A stretch of DNA of 64,000 nucleotides from Nautilus pompilius (taxonomy: Eukaryota; Mollusca; Cephalopoda; Nautilida; Nautilidae), in the NCBI GenBank assembly GCA_018389105.1, contig JACATO010000330.1:992001-1056000 (forward strand). Reading direction: 5' to 3'. Positions 38,701 through 49,900 of this stretch are shown one piece after another. The first letter of the stretch is position 1. Each line of letters opens with the position of its first letter. The position numbers and the translations under genes were made by a program. The notes below the pieces were generated by a model. That model was not told the origin of the DNA. It did no database searches and worked only from the letters and a program-made list of their open reading frames with translations.

Positions 38701-40899
38701 AGCATTCTGATGGCCACTAGCTAAGAGATTGTTTCGAAAGGAAAAGGTCTGATTAATGTATTGAGATTTGCTCTTCATAAATAACTTTAAAAATTCTATT
38801 TCATTACTTTCTTAGGTGAGGTACAAGAATATATATATATATATATACAGGGTTATTCAAAAAGAATGAACCGATTTCATCACGCAATATTTTAATAAGG
38901 AAAAGCAATAGAAAACTCCAGCTAAGTCACAGGTATTCTACTCACAATCAAGTTTTATTTCCCATCTTAAAAGTGTTCAATGTGGCCACCACCTGCAGCA
39001 CAGGCAACATCAATGCGATAAGAGAATTCCTCCCAGACATGTATCAGCATATCACGATCCACTGAGTTGATCGCTGTTGTTATTCGATGTTTAAGGTCAT
39101 CAAGGTTAGTGGGTAGCGGTGGATCATAAACGCGATCTTTTACATATCCCCATAAGAAAAATCACGCTGCACCGTGACAACCGATTTTGTTTTTGCAAAC
39201 TCGAGAACGCAGGACTCCTTTTGCTGAGGACTCACCATTCTGAAGGTAAACAAACAACTGAATGTTGCCAGCGGAACGACAGACTACAGCGCCCCCCTGT
39301 GGCAGCTAATCAAAACTTAGAAAACTCCTCTTTCAAATGGTCATTGACTCATTCCATGACAATGCTTGAGAACTGAAGTAATGCGTCATGAAATCGGTTC
39401 ATTCTTTTTGAATAACCCTGTATATATTTAATCACATGGACAATAACTGTTTGAAATGTCATTGTTATGAGCACTTTTTATGTATAAACTGTAAGCATAG
39501 ATTATCATTGGTGGATTGGTCCAGGTTTTCTTTCAGTTGCTAAGTGGTGGTATTAGTTGTCATACATCTAGAACAACCTTGGTGGACATGATTAATGGTT
39601 AAATTAACCCTTAAGCTGCAGCAATTGTAATCCCTGACACCCACCATATGCACAAAGGATCTAAATTATTAAAATTTGACTGGAATTGGTGGCAGTCACT
39701 GCAAATTTAATGAACAGTAGCCTGTTTTTCACACAAAAGATTAGCAGCAGCAATAACTACTACTTGATCACAGGTAGAGAAATGACTATTATAATTGGTT
39801 CCAGAAAACTAGGTTAGATGAACTACCTCTCTTTTGAAATTTTCAAAAGCACGCGTACAACCTTAATAACAGGTAAGCAGGACCACCTTTGGGCTAAAGG
39901 ATAGCTTAAACATGCCATGGTATAGAAATATTAATAGATGTTTCATGAAATCCAACTATTTGTCCAAGCACCAAAATTAAATTAGATAATATGAAATTTT
40001 TCTCCATGGTGAAGAATCACTTTGTTTTGGCCACAGCATAAAGAAGTTGGTTGCCTGTTCCCTTCCTGATGGTACCAATGTACTATACATGATTGAAGAT
40101 GAAAAGGAAAAACAGTATTATCTTGAAACTTGGATGGAGCTATTATTTTAGGTTTAGGCATCTTGTCTGTCATTTCTTTAAGTCTAGGACTGCAAATTCC
40201 AATACAGGGGTCTCTCATTTTTTCTACACCATTATAAAAAGTTATTTCCTCTCCCTACCCACCCATTATTGACAATTTGGCTGGGTCAGCACTCTGCTTT
40301 CAAAAGGTTTTTTTGTTTTTTTTTTAAGTCACATCATACTGGTTGATCCCAGAATGGAGGAAGAGAATTTAGCTTCTGGAATTTTCACAATAGCTGTGAC
40401 AAAAGATAAAATTTGTGCTGTCATCAAGCCTGGTAAGTGAAATCTATTGATCAAGAGAATGACATTAATCTTTTACTTCCTGGACCTTTACATTTATTGA
40501 TTTTTGGAAACAAAATTAGTAAACCATCTGGGGCGTAAGTCACTAGATTTGACATGTTATCTCAAACTAACAATGTGCATGCACGTAACAGAAAGGGTAA
40601 ACACATCACCGTCAATACAAGTCATGGAATAAGTAACTTCCTTTATTCTAGTATAGTTTAACTCACATAGCTAGCCAAGAATAGCAATAAACGGTTAAAG
40701 AAATTTTGGTTCTGCCAAAGCAAATATTTAAACTTAATGTGCGGAATATTTTGAAAATGCTCAAAGACATTCTTCTCCATTGACAGGTGGTAGTGCCATA
40801 ACAGAATCTCAGCTGCAGATGTGCATCAGTCGAGCTTTTAAACGAAGTGGAGGGGTGAGAGATCTTGTAAAGAAAACTCTGGAAAGTAATAAAAACTAA
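14424..40899 (+). CDS. EXOSC8: Exosome complex component RRP43 (EXOSC8), complete, 11 coding exons
   Basis: Subunit of the nine-protein RNA exosome core (nucleus and cytoplasm), which channels RNA to the associated 3'-5' nucleases. EXOSC8 is an RNase PH-fold ring subunit, catalytically inactive in animals, and pairs with EXOSC6/MTR3. Exons: 14424-14440, 17223-17259, 28469-28532, 29338-29411, 31077-31122, 34633-34738, 35800-35845, 36333-36429, 38417-38537, 40329-40432, 40787-40899 (TAA). They total 825 nt and encode 274 residues, close to the 276 of the human protein. Landmarks: MAEEFK start; [13 protein letters not shown] at about 23-35; [18 protein letters not shown] at 47-64; [10 protein letters not shown] at about 94-103; [20 protein letters not shown] spanning the exon 7/8 join; [20 protein letters not shown]; then [12 protein letters not shown] and the [14 protein letters not shown] block. 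All phases agree and no stop interrupts. Intron 2 is about 11.2 kb and full of decayed repeats. It converges with the minus-strand gene ending at 43990. Confidence 0.95.
14673..14744. repeat. (ATT)n microsatellite in EXOSC8 intron 1
   Basis: About 72 bp of nearly uninterrupted ATT triplets. The open frames across it on both strands (poly-Asn on minus, poly-Leu/Ile on plus) are artefacts of the repeat. Confidence 0.9.
14745..16589. other. EXOSC8 intron 1, no feature recognised
   Basis: AT-rich intronic sequence without coding signal. A short inverted repeat, tatatatcagatttgcacaaatctgata (about 15945-15972), is the only local structure noted. Confidence 0.4.
16590..16815 (-). mobile_element. 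Mariner-type transposon fragment (terminal repeat plus transposase C-terminus)
   Basis: Begins with GGTCTGATCGAAAAGTTCTG, the kind of terminus seen in mariner-like elements. Reading inward on the minus strand gives [18 protein letters not shown] followed by SRGDFF, matching the C-terminal 'CF..W..R..KC....G.YFEGD' region of mariner transposases, with stop codons after it. The fragment loses similarity after about 16815, so only one end survives. It lies in EXOSC8 intron 1. Confidence 0.6.
16816..17222. other. EXOSC8 intron 1, 3' part
   Basis: AT-rich, with no coding or repeat feature recognised. It ends in a long T-rich tract and the acceptor ttttgctttag before exon 2. Confidence 0.5.
17260..20487. 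other. EXOSC8 intron 2, 5' part, nothing recognised
   Basis: AT-rich. The open stretches at 17257-17439, 19212-19496 and 19882-20085 show no protein family features; the first is simply read-through of EXOSC8 exon 2 past its donor site. Confidence 0.4.
20488..22089 (+). pseudogene. Broken Cys-rich multicopy gene family member (uncharacterised, transposon-like)
   Basis: The frame opens at ATG 20488 right after an acceptor-like tract (ctctttcag). It encodes a Cys/His-rich N-terminus: [20 protein letters not shown], then [18 protein letters not shown] and CYFCMM, which look like zinc-binding pairs. Similarity then continues in other frames: [104 protein letters not shown], and finally [13 protein letters not shown] to a TAA at 22087. 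At least four frameshifts (near 20850, 21230-21400, 21760 and 21890-21950) and in-frame stops (for example in the 21390 and 21510 areas) disable it. From memory, many near-identical 'uncharacterised' proteins with this block order occur in arthropod and some other invertebrate genomes, which suggests a mobile or repeat-borne gene. No enzymatic function is known to me. It sits inside EXOSC8 intron 2, same strand. Confidence 0.75.
22090..24198. other. EXOSC8 intron 2, middle part
   Basis: AT-rich intronic DNA. Two stretches look slightly protein-like but are unassigned. A frame near 22440-22530 reads [19 protein letters not shown] before a stop, and an open frame at 23846-24043 is described among the findings. 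Several A-runs (22601-22618, 22968-22981) could be tails of old insertions. Confidence 0.35.
24199..25047 (+). mobile_element. Tc1-like transposon relic, family 1 copy 1
   Basis: Left end CATTGGCTGGCCATG at 24199 and right end ...CTGGCCAG at 25047 are imperfect inverted repeats, each flanked by TA as expected for a Tc1/mariner TA target duplication. Inside, decayed plus-strand frames give [15 protein letters not shown], then [20 protein letters not shown] (the region around the DESRF/NDS catalytic block), and an IEHMWDKFEK-like stretch near 24850-24890. Near the end comes [20 protein letters not shown], matching the family's 'IPQ..Q.L..SMP.R' tail. Numerous stops. Its ends and body resemble the element at 37383-38055. 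Confidence 0.7.
25048..28468. other. EXOSC8 intron 2, 3' part
   Basis: AT-rich. Two open stretches preceded by acceptor-like sequence, at 26234-26414 and 27297-27418, look exon-like but are unassigned (see findings). Nothing else was recognised. Confidence 0.35.
28695..28905 (+). repeat. SINE-like repeat, copy B (partial)
   Basis: Within EXOSC8 intron 3. The block ggttctctcccacatctgaa aatgtagaga..cgtaggga (about 28734-28775) aligns with the body of copy A at 13235-13285. The following tail contains phrases such as 'ccagcatctctgctaccctg'. The head is not recognisable here. Confidence 0.4.
28906..31076. other. EXOSC8 introns 3 and 4, no further features
   Basis: Apart from exon 4 (29338-29411), no coding exon or named repeat was recognised. 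Short TA runs occur near 29921-29933 and 30426-30437. Confidence 0.4.
31123..32269. other. EXOSC8 intron 5, 5' part, nothing recognised
   Basis: AT-rich intronic sequence without coding or repeat signature. Confidence 0.4.
32270..33610 (-). mobile_element. hAT-type transposase relic
   Basis: Minus-strand frames in EXOSC8 intron 5 carry hAT-like patches. At 33317-33033 a 94-codon open stretch contains [20 protein letters not shown] followed by [13 protein letters not shown], matching the '..A..LDPR+K.L' block of BED-finger/hAT transposases. Upstream, near 33490-33460, [13 protein letters not shown] resembles the 'RC.AH.LQL' histidine block, and DEISMLKES-like sequence resembles 'TRW.ST..ML.R'. 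Downstream frames (32698-32474) are weaker. No ends or target duplication were found, and many stops are present. Confidence 0.45.
33611..37382. other. EXOSC8 introns 5-8, remaining sequence
   Basis: Apart from exons 34633-34738, 35800-35845 and 36333-36429, I see only AT-rich intronic DNA. Open stretches at 33737-33958, 34962-35183/35032-35271 and 35231-35434 lack any domain or composition signal. Confidence 0.4.
37383..38055 (-). mobile_element. Tc1-like transposon relic, family 1 copy 2 (about 0.67 kb)
   Basis: The ends CACTGGCTGACCAG (37383) and, reversed, ATGCTGACTGACCAC (38055) are imperfect inverted repeats flanked by TA. The inner ends share a 'TTCATtaGGaCCTAtgtaCC' type block with copy 1 at 24199. 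Minus-strand frames give [16 protein letters not shown] (37974-37771 open stretch). They also give [20 protein letters not shown] near 37575-37625, the classic Tc1 block with its acidic residue, and [14 protein letters not shown] at the end. The N-terminal DNA-binding part is largely missing, so this is a shortened, non-autonomous copy in EXOSC8 intron 8. Confidence 0.75.
38829..38847. repeat. (TA)n run at transposon insertion site
   Basis: TA dinucleotide run immediately left of the element at 38848, continuing as tatata on its right side. It supplies the TA target. Confidence 0.85.
38848..39420 (-). mobile_element. Internally deleted mariner-type element with near-perfect inverted repeats
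   Basis: 573 bp bounded by 39-bp terminal inverted repeats that differ at one position (outermost CAGGGTTATTCAAAAAGAAT) and flanked by TA. On the minus strand an ATG at 39238 opens [20 protein letters not shown], the N-terminal helix region of a mariner/IS630-type transposase. After about 28 residues it jumps to the C-terminal end, [17 protein letters not shown] and then [25 protein letters not shown] and a stop at 38967-38969. The whole catalytic DDE/D core is absent and the junction is out of frame. This is a non-autonomous derivative made by deletion, inside EXOSC8 intron 9. The high similarity of its two ends suggests it is the youngest insertion in the window. Confidence 0.88.
39421..40328. 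other. EXOSC8 intron 9, 3' part
   Basis: No coding or repeat feature recognised. It ends in a pure T tract (40307-40325) and TTAAG as acceptor of exon 10. Confidence 0.45.
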
Positions 40900-41085
40900 A
40901 TTTTTTTTGTTACTAAGTATTCCAACATTAAATATTTGGAATGGGGCTAAATGGCATGAATTTTCCAAACATGAAGTGCACATTTTTGTTTGGAGTGATT
41001 CTACACCAACAGACATTTGGGATAAAGAGAAGTAAAAAGTTTACAGGATTACTAAAATTACATATATAGTAACTCCCATTTAAAT

Positions 41086-41091
41086 AATAAA
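41086..41091 (+). promoter_or_regulatory. Candidate EXOSC8 polyadenylation signal AATAAA
   Basis: First AATAAA after the EXOSC8 stop (187 bp downstream of 40899). A second lies at 41435-41440. Which is used cannot be told from sequence alone. Confidence 0.4.
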
Positions 41092-43989
41092 TCTGAAAAT
41101 GTTTTAAATTTATATTTTATTTCCAAACCATGAGAAGTCTGACAGAGGGTGTGTATGTATATAGTTACACATGCACAGCAATGAGGACTTATTGCTTTCA
41201 AAATGCACCCAAAACCCAGATGATACAAAGAATCAGTTATAAAACAAGATTAGATTAATAAATTAACAAAGTCATTACAAAAAAACTTAATGATTATTAG
41301 GTTAATTTCTTCATATTACTTTGAAAGGCAATACACTTATTTAAACCCCTTTCTGCAGGAAAATGAGTTTGTTAGATTTGGCAACATTCTCAGAAGTTAA
41401 TATTACAGACTGTAACAGTTATATCTTACCATTAAATAAACACGAACAATATAAATGTGTTTAAAATCTTGTTTAAAAAATTTAAATGACTTCACAGGAA
41501 GTAAGTTATGGAAATGGTCTAGAAAAACTAAAGATTCAGTGACAGAAAATGGTTTTCAAAAACCAAACATTTCCTTGGTGGTAAAAAAAAAAAAGAGGAG
41601 AGAGGAGCTAGTTTAACCTGGCTCAAACAGCACATGGAACTGTTGGTTATAAAACAACAGAAAAAATGTTTGCACTATGTAAGTGATGATAAAACAGCAG
41701 CCAGAAACTGGATACTAATTTTTTTTGTTGAAAATGTACCATTTAAAATATCAAAATTAGTTTCCATTGATCTGAACATGATGAGTAAATTATGTACTGA
41801 CTGTTATGCTGAAGTCTTTTAAAACTGTTCATAGGAAAGTTACAAAAGTTTTGGGAATGAAAAGGATAGCAAATTAATGATATTTAAAATTGATACAGAA
41901 ATTTGCAAGCCAAAGAATGTCTTTGAGATGCATGAAATAAAGTCAGTCATTCAATATTATTAGTTTTGTCTACTCATACCAACAGAGATTGTGGAGTTCT
42001 TTAATTATCTAAACAAACACATGGAATGAGAAAAGTTATTGCTAACCAATAAGTACTAAGCAAGAAATCTGCTATACTTTTGATCATCATATGAATGTTG
42101 TGGTTTTTGTTTAAAACAGAAACAAATCTCAAGAATGAGGCATGGACATGTATTGACTTATAACAAGAGCCTGCAACTGAATTATTTTTCACTGTTAATA
42201 AATATGCATATATCAAGGAGTTGTAACTCTCACAACATTTGCTTATAGACTGTGATATCTTATGTTTGTACCTAAATTAGTAGTATTTGTAAAATTCAGG
42301 GTTTTAAATCAGAGCTTCTGGAAATCCATTGATAATGATGCCGATGTTTTTTTTTTTTTAAAAAAAAACTGTTATATCATCCACCCCCTTTTTAAAACAG
42401 ATTTTTCTTATCATTGTGGAGTTATTTGACACGCTGTTACTACTTAGCATCTTTCAAAAGCTAAACAGACATGCATGAACTAGAAATATAATAAAACCAG
42501 TACTTCTATAGCAACAGCAGCAAAAACAGTTGACAACAAAAAAAAAAAAATTAAACTACTCTTCAGAGGTATAAAATAGCTGTATTTACATTTCTTTCAA
42601 TGCCACCATGGGATTTACCAACCACAGACTATTAATACCAAAATAAACACCCACTTCAGATTAAGTATTTTCTTCAGTAATATTCTAAATGAAGGAAATT
42701 ACATGAGACAAATAGCATTACTCTAATAAAAAGTTAGTCACTTCAAATTTACTATTACTGTGGTAATATTTCTGGACTGACTGGAACCTTTCCTTGTAAA
42801 TTTTTGTCTGATTTGATTTTAAATGTCAATAAGTGGCTTTTAATCCTTCATAGAATAAAAATGGTTTCTGTAAATCCTAACTTATCAATTTACCACAAGG
42901 GTTCTCTTTTGAAGAGTTACTACATAATGCTAAAGGTGAAGCTACTTTTTAGTTTTAAAAAATTAGACACTAAATGAAATATTAATGATAAACAATACCA
43001 GTGGGTTGATATTATCTAAAGCTCTAAATTAGACAACATAAAATTTTATAAATTTCTAAACAATTTTATTTTATATTTTCTCTAAAAGTCTTATTAATTT
43101 CCTTCAGCTATGTCAAACAATGGTCATTCTAGACTAATCTAAAAAACCATTAAATGTCACATCCCAGCATTGCAGAAAACTTTACATTCTGATATAAGTA
43201 CAGGTTCATAATATTTATAAAAAGACCAAGCATCAGGCAGATTTTGGTAAGCAGTAGCACTTAAGTTTTTGATGAAAATGATTAAATATGTAGTATTTCA
43301 TAAGTCTAACTATATAAGACAGCTGGACTAAACCAGAGACAAATATACCGGAATCAGTGGACTGATGATTAAGTGACAGAAAAAAATATTAGACATCCTA
43401 ATGGGCAACACCATCCACCTTTATTCAGTCCAACCCATATGATAAACATTTCAGTTAAAGTGAAATATATATATATATAGTGTACAAAAAGGAGGGATGT
43501 CATTAGCTCTTTAAAATTGTATTTAGAAAAAAATTCTTTTCCAATGTGAATCAGGAAAGAGAATGTATTTTTCCAGTGCCTGGGAGATACCAAGACAAGT
43601 CAATTCAATGCTAAAACATCAAAATCATTTAGCTTGAACTTTTTGATCTAACAGATTTCAAACCCCGAATATTACAAGAAAGTAAATTCTGCACACAGAA
43701 TGGCAGTGTTAACGTATATAGAGAAGCTTTAAATAAAGATATGAGACCGCTGCCATGTTGGCAAGGATAAGTGAAAAATCTGGATGGCACTTATTAAAAC
43801 CTTTTTTGGCTTTTTGTTTAGTTGACGATTATTTATTTGAAAATGTGCTGTAATCTAAACCAAAGTTGTCATGTTTCAGTTCTAAGATTCATTAAAAAAA
43901 AAAAATCATCATACCTTACAGTTAATAAATAGGTTTATAAAGTAAACTGTAGAGAACAAATGTTTTCAAATTCTACACAGCATATTATG
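41092..43989. other. Convergent intergenic region / 3' UTRs
   Basis: About 3.1 kb separates the EXOSC8 stop (40899) from the stop of the minus-strand gene (43990). It is AT-rich with several A runs and short TA repeats (43467-43480). Minus-strand AATAAA hexamers (TTTATT on this strand, for example near 43834 and 43422) are candidate 3' ends for the opposing gene. No exon was recognised. Confidence 0.4.
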
Positions 43990-46900
43990 TTACTGTGGCA
44001 TTGCAATTACAGAGTATTGAGCATTTTGGGCATAAGTGATACATGGCGTGAACTGTTGCTGGATGGTCTGTGAGTTGCCAGGGATGAAGCTTGGTGGGCA
44101 TGGTGCAAAAGACTGCTGGGAGTAGGGCTGGCCCGGGAAGCAGACTGGAGCTTGGATGGGTTGACTAGGAGTCCCATAACCTGCACAAACAGGGATAGGC
44201 ATGCAACATGAGTTAGCACCACCACCACCAGTACTATAAGGCGCACTATAAACATGAATGGTATACATAGGAGTTGGGGGCAGGGATGTATTAGAGCCAG
44301 CAGAGTCAACCAATGCATCACTAGTATTGATAACAGAATCTTTGCCTTCCATTACAAGTGTGTCAGGGTTAGATGATTTAGAATCATAAGGCTGACTGGG
44401 AATAAAGCACTGTGCATCAGGGTTAAATGAAGCACTGGTTATTGGTAGTTCTGCATGACTGGCCGACTCTGCTGGATGCTGAATAATGATTGGGCGACCT
44501 TCACAGCGAGCCTTTTCTGCATTTGTTTCTGCCAGCAGTAACTGGAATCGAGGTGGAATCTCTTTAATGGGCTTGACAAGTTTATGAGTACCATACCAAT
44601 AAAACTTACGTCTGCTTCTCTTTTCACCATTCTGATCACTTACCTGCAGTGGCACCGTCTCTAAGCTCGGTGGCATGTTTGCCATTGAGTCCAGACTGCA
44701 TGTATCAGCTTCACTTTCATTGTTTTGTACTCTCATATCAGAACAGTCAACCTTACTGCTGCTGTCAGACTCTGATCCACAGCTGCTATCATTCAACATA
44801 CTGCCAGAATCTACCTTAACCAATTCTTTAGAAGTGTAGCTACCTTTCTTGTTCAAATCTACTTTTGATTTAGGTGAGATAACTGTCAGTGGCTTTGAGC
44901 TGAACTTTGGCTTGTCTGGAAGATTTTTGTTATAATACTGACCAGCAATAGAAAACACTGCATTCTCTTCTGGATGCTCTATGTATGTCTCAGCAACAAG
45001 GGAACTGTATGTTCCAGTGGGGCCATTAGTAAACATCTGGTTGTCTCTAATGATTTCTTGAGGTGGCACATTCACAGCTCTATAATACTGAACAGAGAAA
45101 AGAAGTGTTATCCTTTAAGCATACAGATACAGTAAAATGTCATTAAGGATAAATGCCAGCCACTTGCGCTTTAGAAAGTCTTTCAAAAATATTAAATACT
45201 GAAGTCCTCAACTTTTGAGTAATACATTCTAAAGAAAATAAGTGGTCAGTGGCTGATCTTCCCTCTAAATATAAAAGATTTTGCAACATTGTAAAAACTT
45301 ATTTAATGTTTTGAAAAATGAATCCATTGAAAGCAACAACCCTGCCTTAGTTTTCCAGTAGAATTTCTATTAGTATTTAGCAGAAGTTCAGTTTTATAAC
45401 CTACAGTTCTCTGAAGCAAAACAATAGGGATTTTTATCTATTTTCACACCCATAAAGTGAAGTTTGAAGTGAGTAAAATTGTTTTCACTCCTAATAACTA
45501 CTACATACGGATCACCTGGTGATTAAGCAAACTTTTTGTACCAAATTTTGCTACCACAATATTAAAAAAAGGGAAAACTACATTTCAGACTTTTTTAAAA
45601 AAAAAGCATAGAACTTATGTTATAGGGAATCTGATTTTTCACAACAAAAGTAATGAAATTTTGTTTTAAAATATTACCCATAATAAATTCTGTGCTAAGT
45701 TACTTTCTTTTTCTTTTTCCATAAGGCAATGAAAGATTATTTTAGTATTATTGCTAGTCTCATTATGAAGACAAAATAATTTGGGGACTTATGATTTCTT
45801 CACAATCAGTACAAATGCATGTTTGAGATACTCACCCTTTGTTTTAGACCAACAAACTTGTTCACAACAGTATCAAATGAAATAAAATTCAGAGATGCAT
45901 TTATTATTTTTGGGGCCTCTGACATATACAAGTGAAGATTTCAAACTCTGTGCCTCTGAAGAAAAGAAAACACCAATTGTACGCTTATTAGGCATTCTTG
46001 AAATTTTGTCAGTAGGACTCTTGATATTCTCCATAAATCATTGCCCCTTCTCTAACACACCGCATGTGGCATCACAAATGAAATCTGACTAAACAATGAT
46101 ACCTATAATTAACTAAAGAGCACTCAATTATATAGCATACCAAAAATTCATTAAGCTAAAGTACCACTAAAACTCACTGTTAACAGTACTAATTCACCAG
46201 CATAGAAACTAGTCAAATACCTAGTTTTTAGCATTCCCTCTGTCATCCGACTTGCAAATATCAGGTGGGAAAACAATATCCCTGATACCAAAGTGCTTGA
46301 GAAAACAAAGTTGCCAAGTCTGATCCTATTCCCAAACAGAGAAGTTTAGGTTGGCTTACCACATGGACAATGGAATGTGCTAAAGGATCTGTATGAACTA
46401 ACTTGTGGATGCTTCTGGCCTACACTCAGGTTGAAAGACATTTAAAGGCAGACTTTTAAGCCTTCAAGATAATCAGCATAAATTGGCTATACTATACCAG
46501 GGAGCAAAATAAAAAAAAGGCCTAAGCACCTCACAGGAAGAAATATTGCCCAAGAATTTGACATTTTAGCCACTCATGACACTCGTATGACAGTAACTGA
46601 ACTACTGGGTTGCTTACATATTTAGATAGATGGTAGCTTCTTCAAAAAGAAATTATTTTCAATAAGTTCCAAAAAATTTTTCTAAGAAAAGGATTTTTCC
46701 AATAAAAACTAATGATTTAGTTTACCTTTGTCATGGATTAAGAAAGAAATTTTAAAAATTTATTCCAAGATACTTCAATAGATAATTTTATATTAACTAC
46801 CTCATGTCTCTATACAATTCAACATAAATCAAGAAGTGAATAACTCCTTTTTACATTCATGATGTTAAAATTACAACTTGCCAAGGTTCTTTAAAACATT

Positions 46901-49900
46901 CAGGTTAAAGGATAGCTACTCACAAACCATTCAACTACTGCCAACAAAATTGCTTGATCTGCTTCATGTCAGTGTCTTTCAAATTTGTGACTGAAATAAT
47001 CAAATATTATGAGAAATAATTTTTATCTAAATAAATCAAAGCTCTGTATAAATTTAAAGTCTCATCATAGAAAAACTAATTTCATTCAATTTACAAATTA
47101 CATTTATGATGAAATCAATGCTTAATAAGCATAATATCAGTTTTCTCTTTTCTTCAAAGATACAGCTTGATATCTTCACTGGTACGTATCAAGGACCCCC
47201 CCAAAAAAAATATTATATATATAGATAGTGTATATAGCCCATTCCAGGCAGTTGTAAGCCCTATACAAAACAAGTCCCCAAATTGACCATTCATCATGTT
47301 TTTTTTTTTTCCTTTTGCATAACATCAATTATCTGGGTTGGTTAAGAAAAAAATTATGTACATCTAAAAAAATTTCATTTACTTTGATAAAACCTAAAAT
47401 ACACTTTTACTAAAACAGCGATATTTAAAAAGTTTCTTATTGTCAGTGTAAATTTAAACTGAAATTTAATTACATTTAATTAACATATTTGCATTATCAG
47501 TTTAATGATTGACTTTTCCAGCTGAGTTGAGTTACAAAAAATAAATGTTATTAAATGAACCGACCAACTACAGGTAATAGCCATGAAAACAAATGAGAGA
47601 ATCTCTTGATGGCACCTTTTTTAAAGGAATACGTTTATACGGCAGCAGCCGAGCTGTATCTGAGTGGCTTTCATTCTAATTAGAACCCTGATCCACAAGG
47701 TACAACCAGTGTGATTATTTGTTTAAAGCCACTGTCGGATCACCACAAACAAAAGTATTTTGACACAAGTTTTATCCCTGCTTCAAGCACGGACTGCTGA
47801 GATGGGAAGCCGGAAGCATTCGTTTGTTTTCTGAAAGAAAATTTTTTTTAAATGCCAGAAAAAAAAAAAAAAATTCCTGACGGGATAATTCAAGAGGGTG
47901 CTGTGAAGCGATTTCCTAGTTTATGGCAAAATTATTTACCATGTTAGACCTTGAATAATAAGGAAAATAAAGGTGCAATTAAAATTAGCAATTTTACTGA
48001 TTATAGAGCTGATGCTTAATTTGCTTCTCAATTGATTCCATCACCAAACCTTTAAGGTGAAGTTTGTTTGTACTAATTTATTCCTGGTTAATAAAGATTT
48101 TATTCTGCTGGCAACTCTAACAAATCAACAAACTTATTAAAACCAAAGACAGATGAAAATACATAATGGAATAAATTCAAAATCTTACCAATAAGATTGA
48201 CATACAGTTCATCAAGTTAAATCATCTTTAACCTTACTGTAAGTGAAAATTCCAGTCAGTTATTTATTAGATTTTTTTTTGGACTCTACTATAAAGATCA
48301 TTTACAGATGAATAAACTATTTCACAATCATGAAGTTGGAATAAGGACAATCCCTCATACGTCAAACTTGTAACAAATATATACTCAAAACTAATAGAAT
48401 TTCACAACTGAATATGCAATTTGACATCAAAATATTGACATATAACAGTAAAAGTGCATGACTAAACTGAGAACATGAGCTATTAGTTTTAAACTCATCG
48501 ATGCTAAAATATCAGTACAGCAGTCCTGTAAAATGATTGCCCAGTTAACAAATATTCACTATAACGTATATAGGAAGTTAACACCAAAAATTTGCTTAAT
48601 GTATACATGGTTCATTACAACAAATGAAATGTCATTGACAAAGTACAAAATTTTGAGTTGGATGAAAAATCCTCAGATTTAACAGATGTGCACAAATATG
48701 TCAATGTGTGGAGTGATCTGTTCATTCATTTGAATAACATGATTCTGCCATAGTACTTTGTACATGCATCTTGTAAATTTTGCTCCTATTACAATTCGTG
48801 ATGCCTGGAAAAAGCCAAGCAATTATCAGTAGTGAAACTGCTCCTAAAGCAAAGAGGAAATGCATCTTTTTGGATATTAAATTGGATGTTTTGAGACAGT
48901 ATTATGCTGGCAAAAAGCCAAGTGAAATTTCTAGAGCATTGGACCTAAATCAGTCTACTATCTACATGATTCACAAGAATGAGGAAGCAATTAGAGCAAT
49001 TGCAAAATCTGTGACACCTCTAACAGCTATTAAAGTAACACGCAAATGGAACGACATAATGGAAAATATGAAGATTACTGAATGTTTGAATAGAAAGCCG
49101 GTATCAACAGAATGTTCATGTAAGCATTATGGTTATTCAAAAGAAGGCTAGAAGTTTATTTGATGATCTCCAAAAACAGAAAGAAGGTACCATTGAAGAA
49201 GCATTTAATGATAAGAAGTTGAAACCTTTGCACCATTTAAAAAAAATTAGGACTATGAAAGGTATTGTTTTGGTTACTCTAATAAAAAACACATATATGA
49301 CAATGGCAGTATTTCAGGACTGGTTTTTGTCATATTTCTGTCCTGCAGTCGAAAAATTTTGTCAGGATCATAACATTGCTCATAAAGTACTGCTTCTGTT
49401 GGACAACGGCTGTGGACATCCAGACAACCTGAAAGATTTGTTGCCTAAAGTACGCGTAAAATTTCTTCTAGCCAACACAACAGCATTGATTCAGCCAATG
49501 GATCAAAGGGTTATTTCAACCTTCAGAGAGTATTATTTATGCCACACATTCCAAAAACTGATCACAGCGACTGATGGAGAAGACAAGCCTACAATAAGGG
49601 ACTTCTGGCGTATATTATGAATGCCACTGAAAACATTGGTCAGGCCTGGGTGGAAGTTAAACCACCAGGCACAATAGATGGTGTGAGGTGAATATTGTTG
49701 CTAAGTTGTGTCCATGACTTTAAAATATTTACTAATGAAACTGTCCCAGAGATCCACCAGAACATCATGAAGCTCGTACAAGAAGCCAGGTTTGAAGAAG
49801 TCAATGAAACTGATGTGATGAGTTATCGCAGTCACATGGAAATGCTTGTCAAATAAAGATTTAATGGAGATGGAAATGGAACAAGTGCATTAAAAGATGA

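Noticed and set aside
39119..39376. 85-codon plus-strand frame
   Set aside because: Antisense shadow across the deleted mariner-type element, whose transposase remnants are on the minus strand.
44007..44321. 104-codon minus-strand frame
   Set aside because: Alternative frame within the terminal exon of the minus-strand gene; the 361-codon frame is the coding one.
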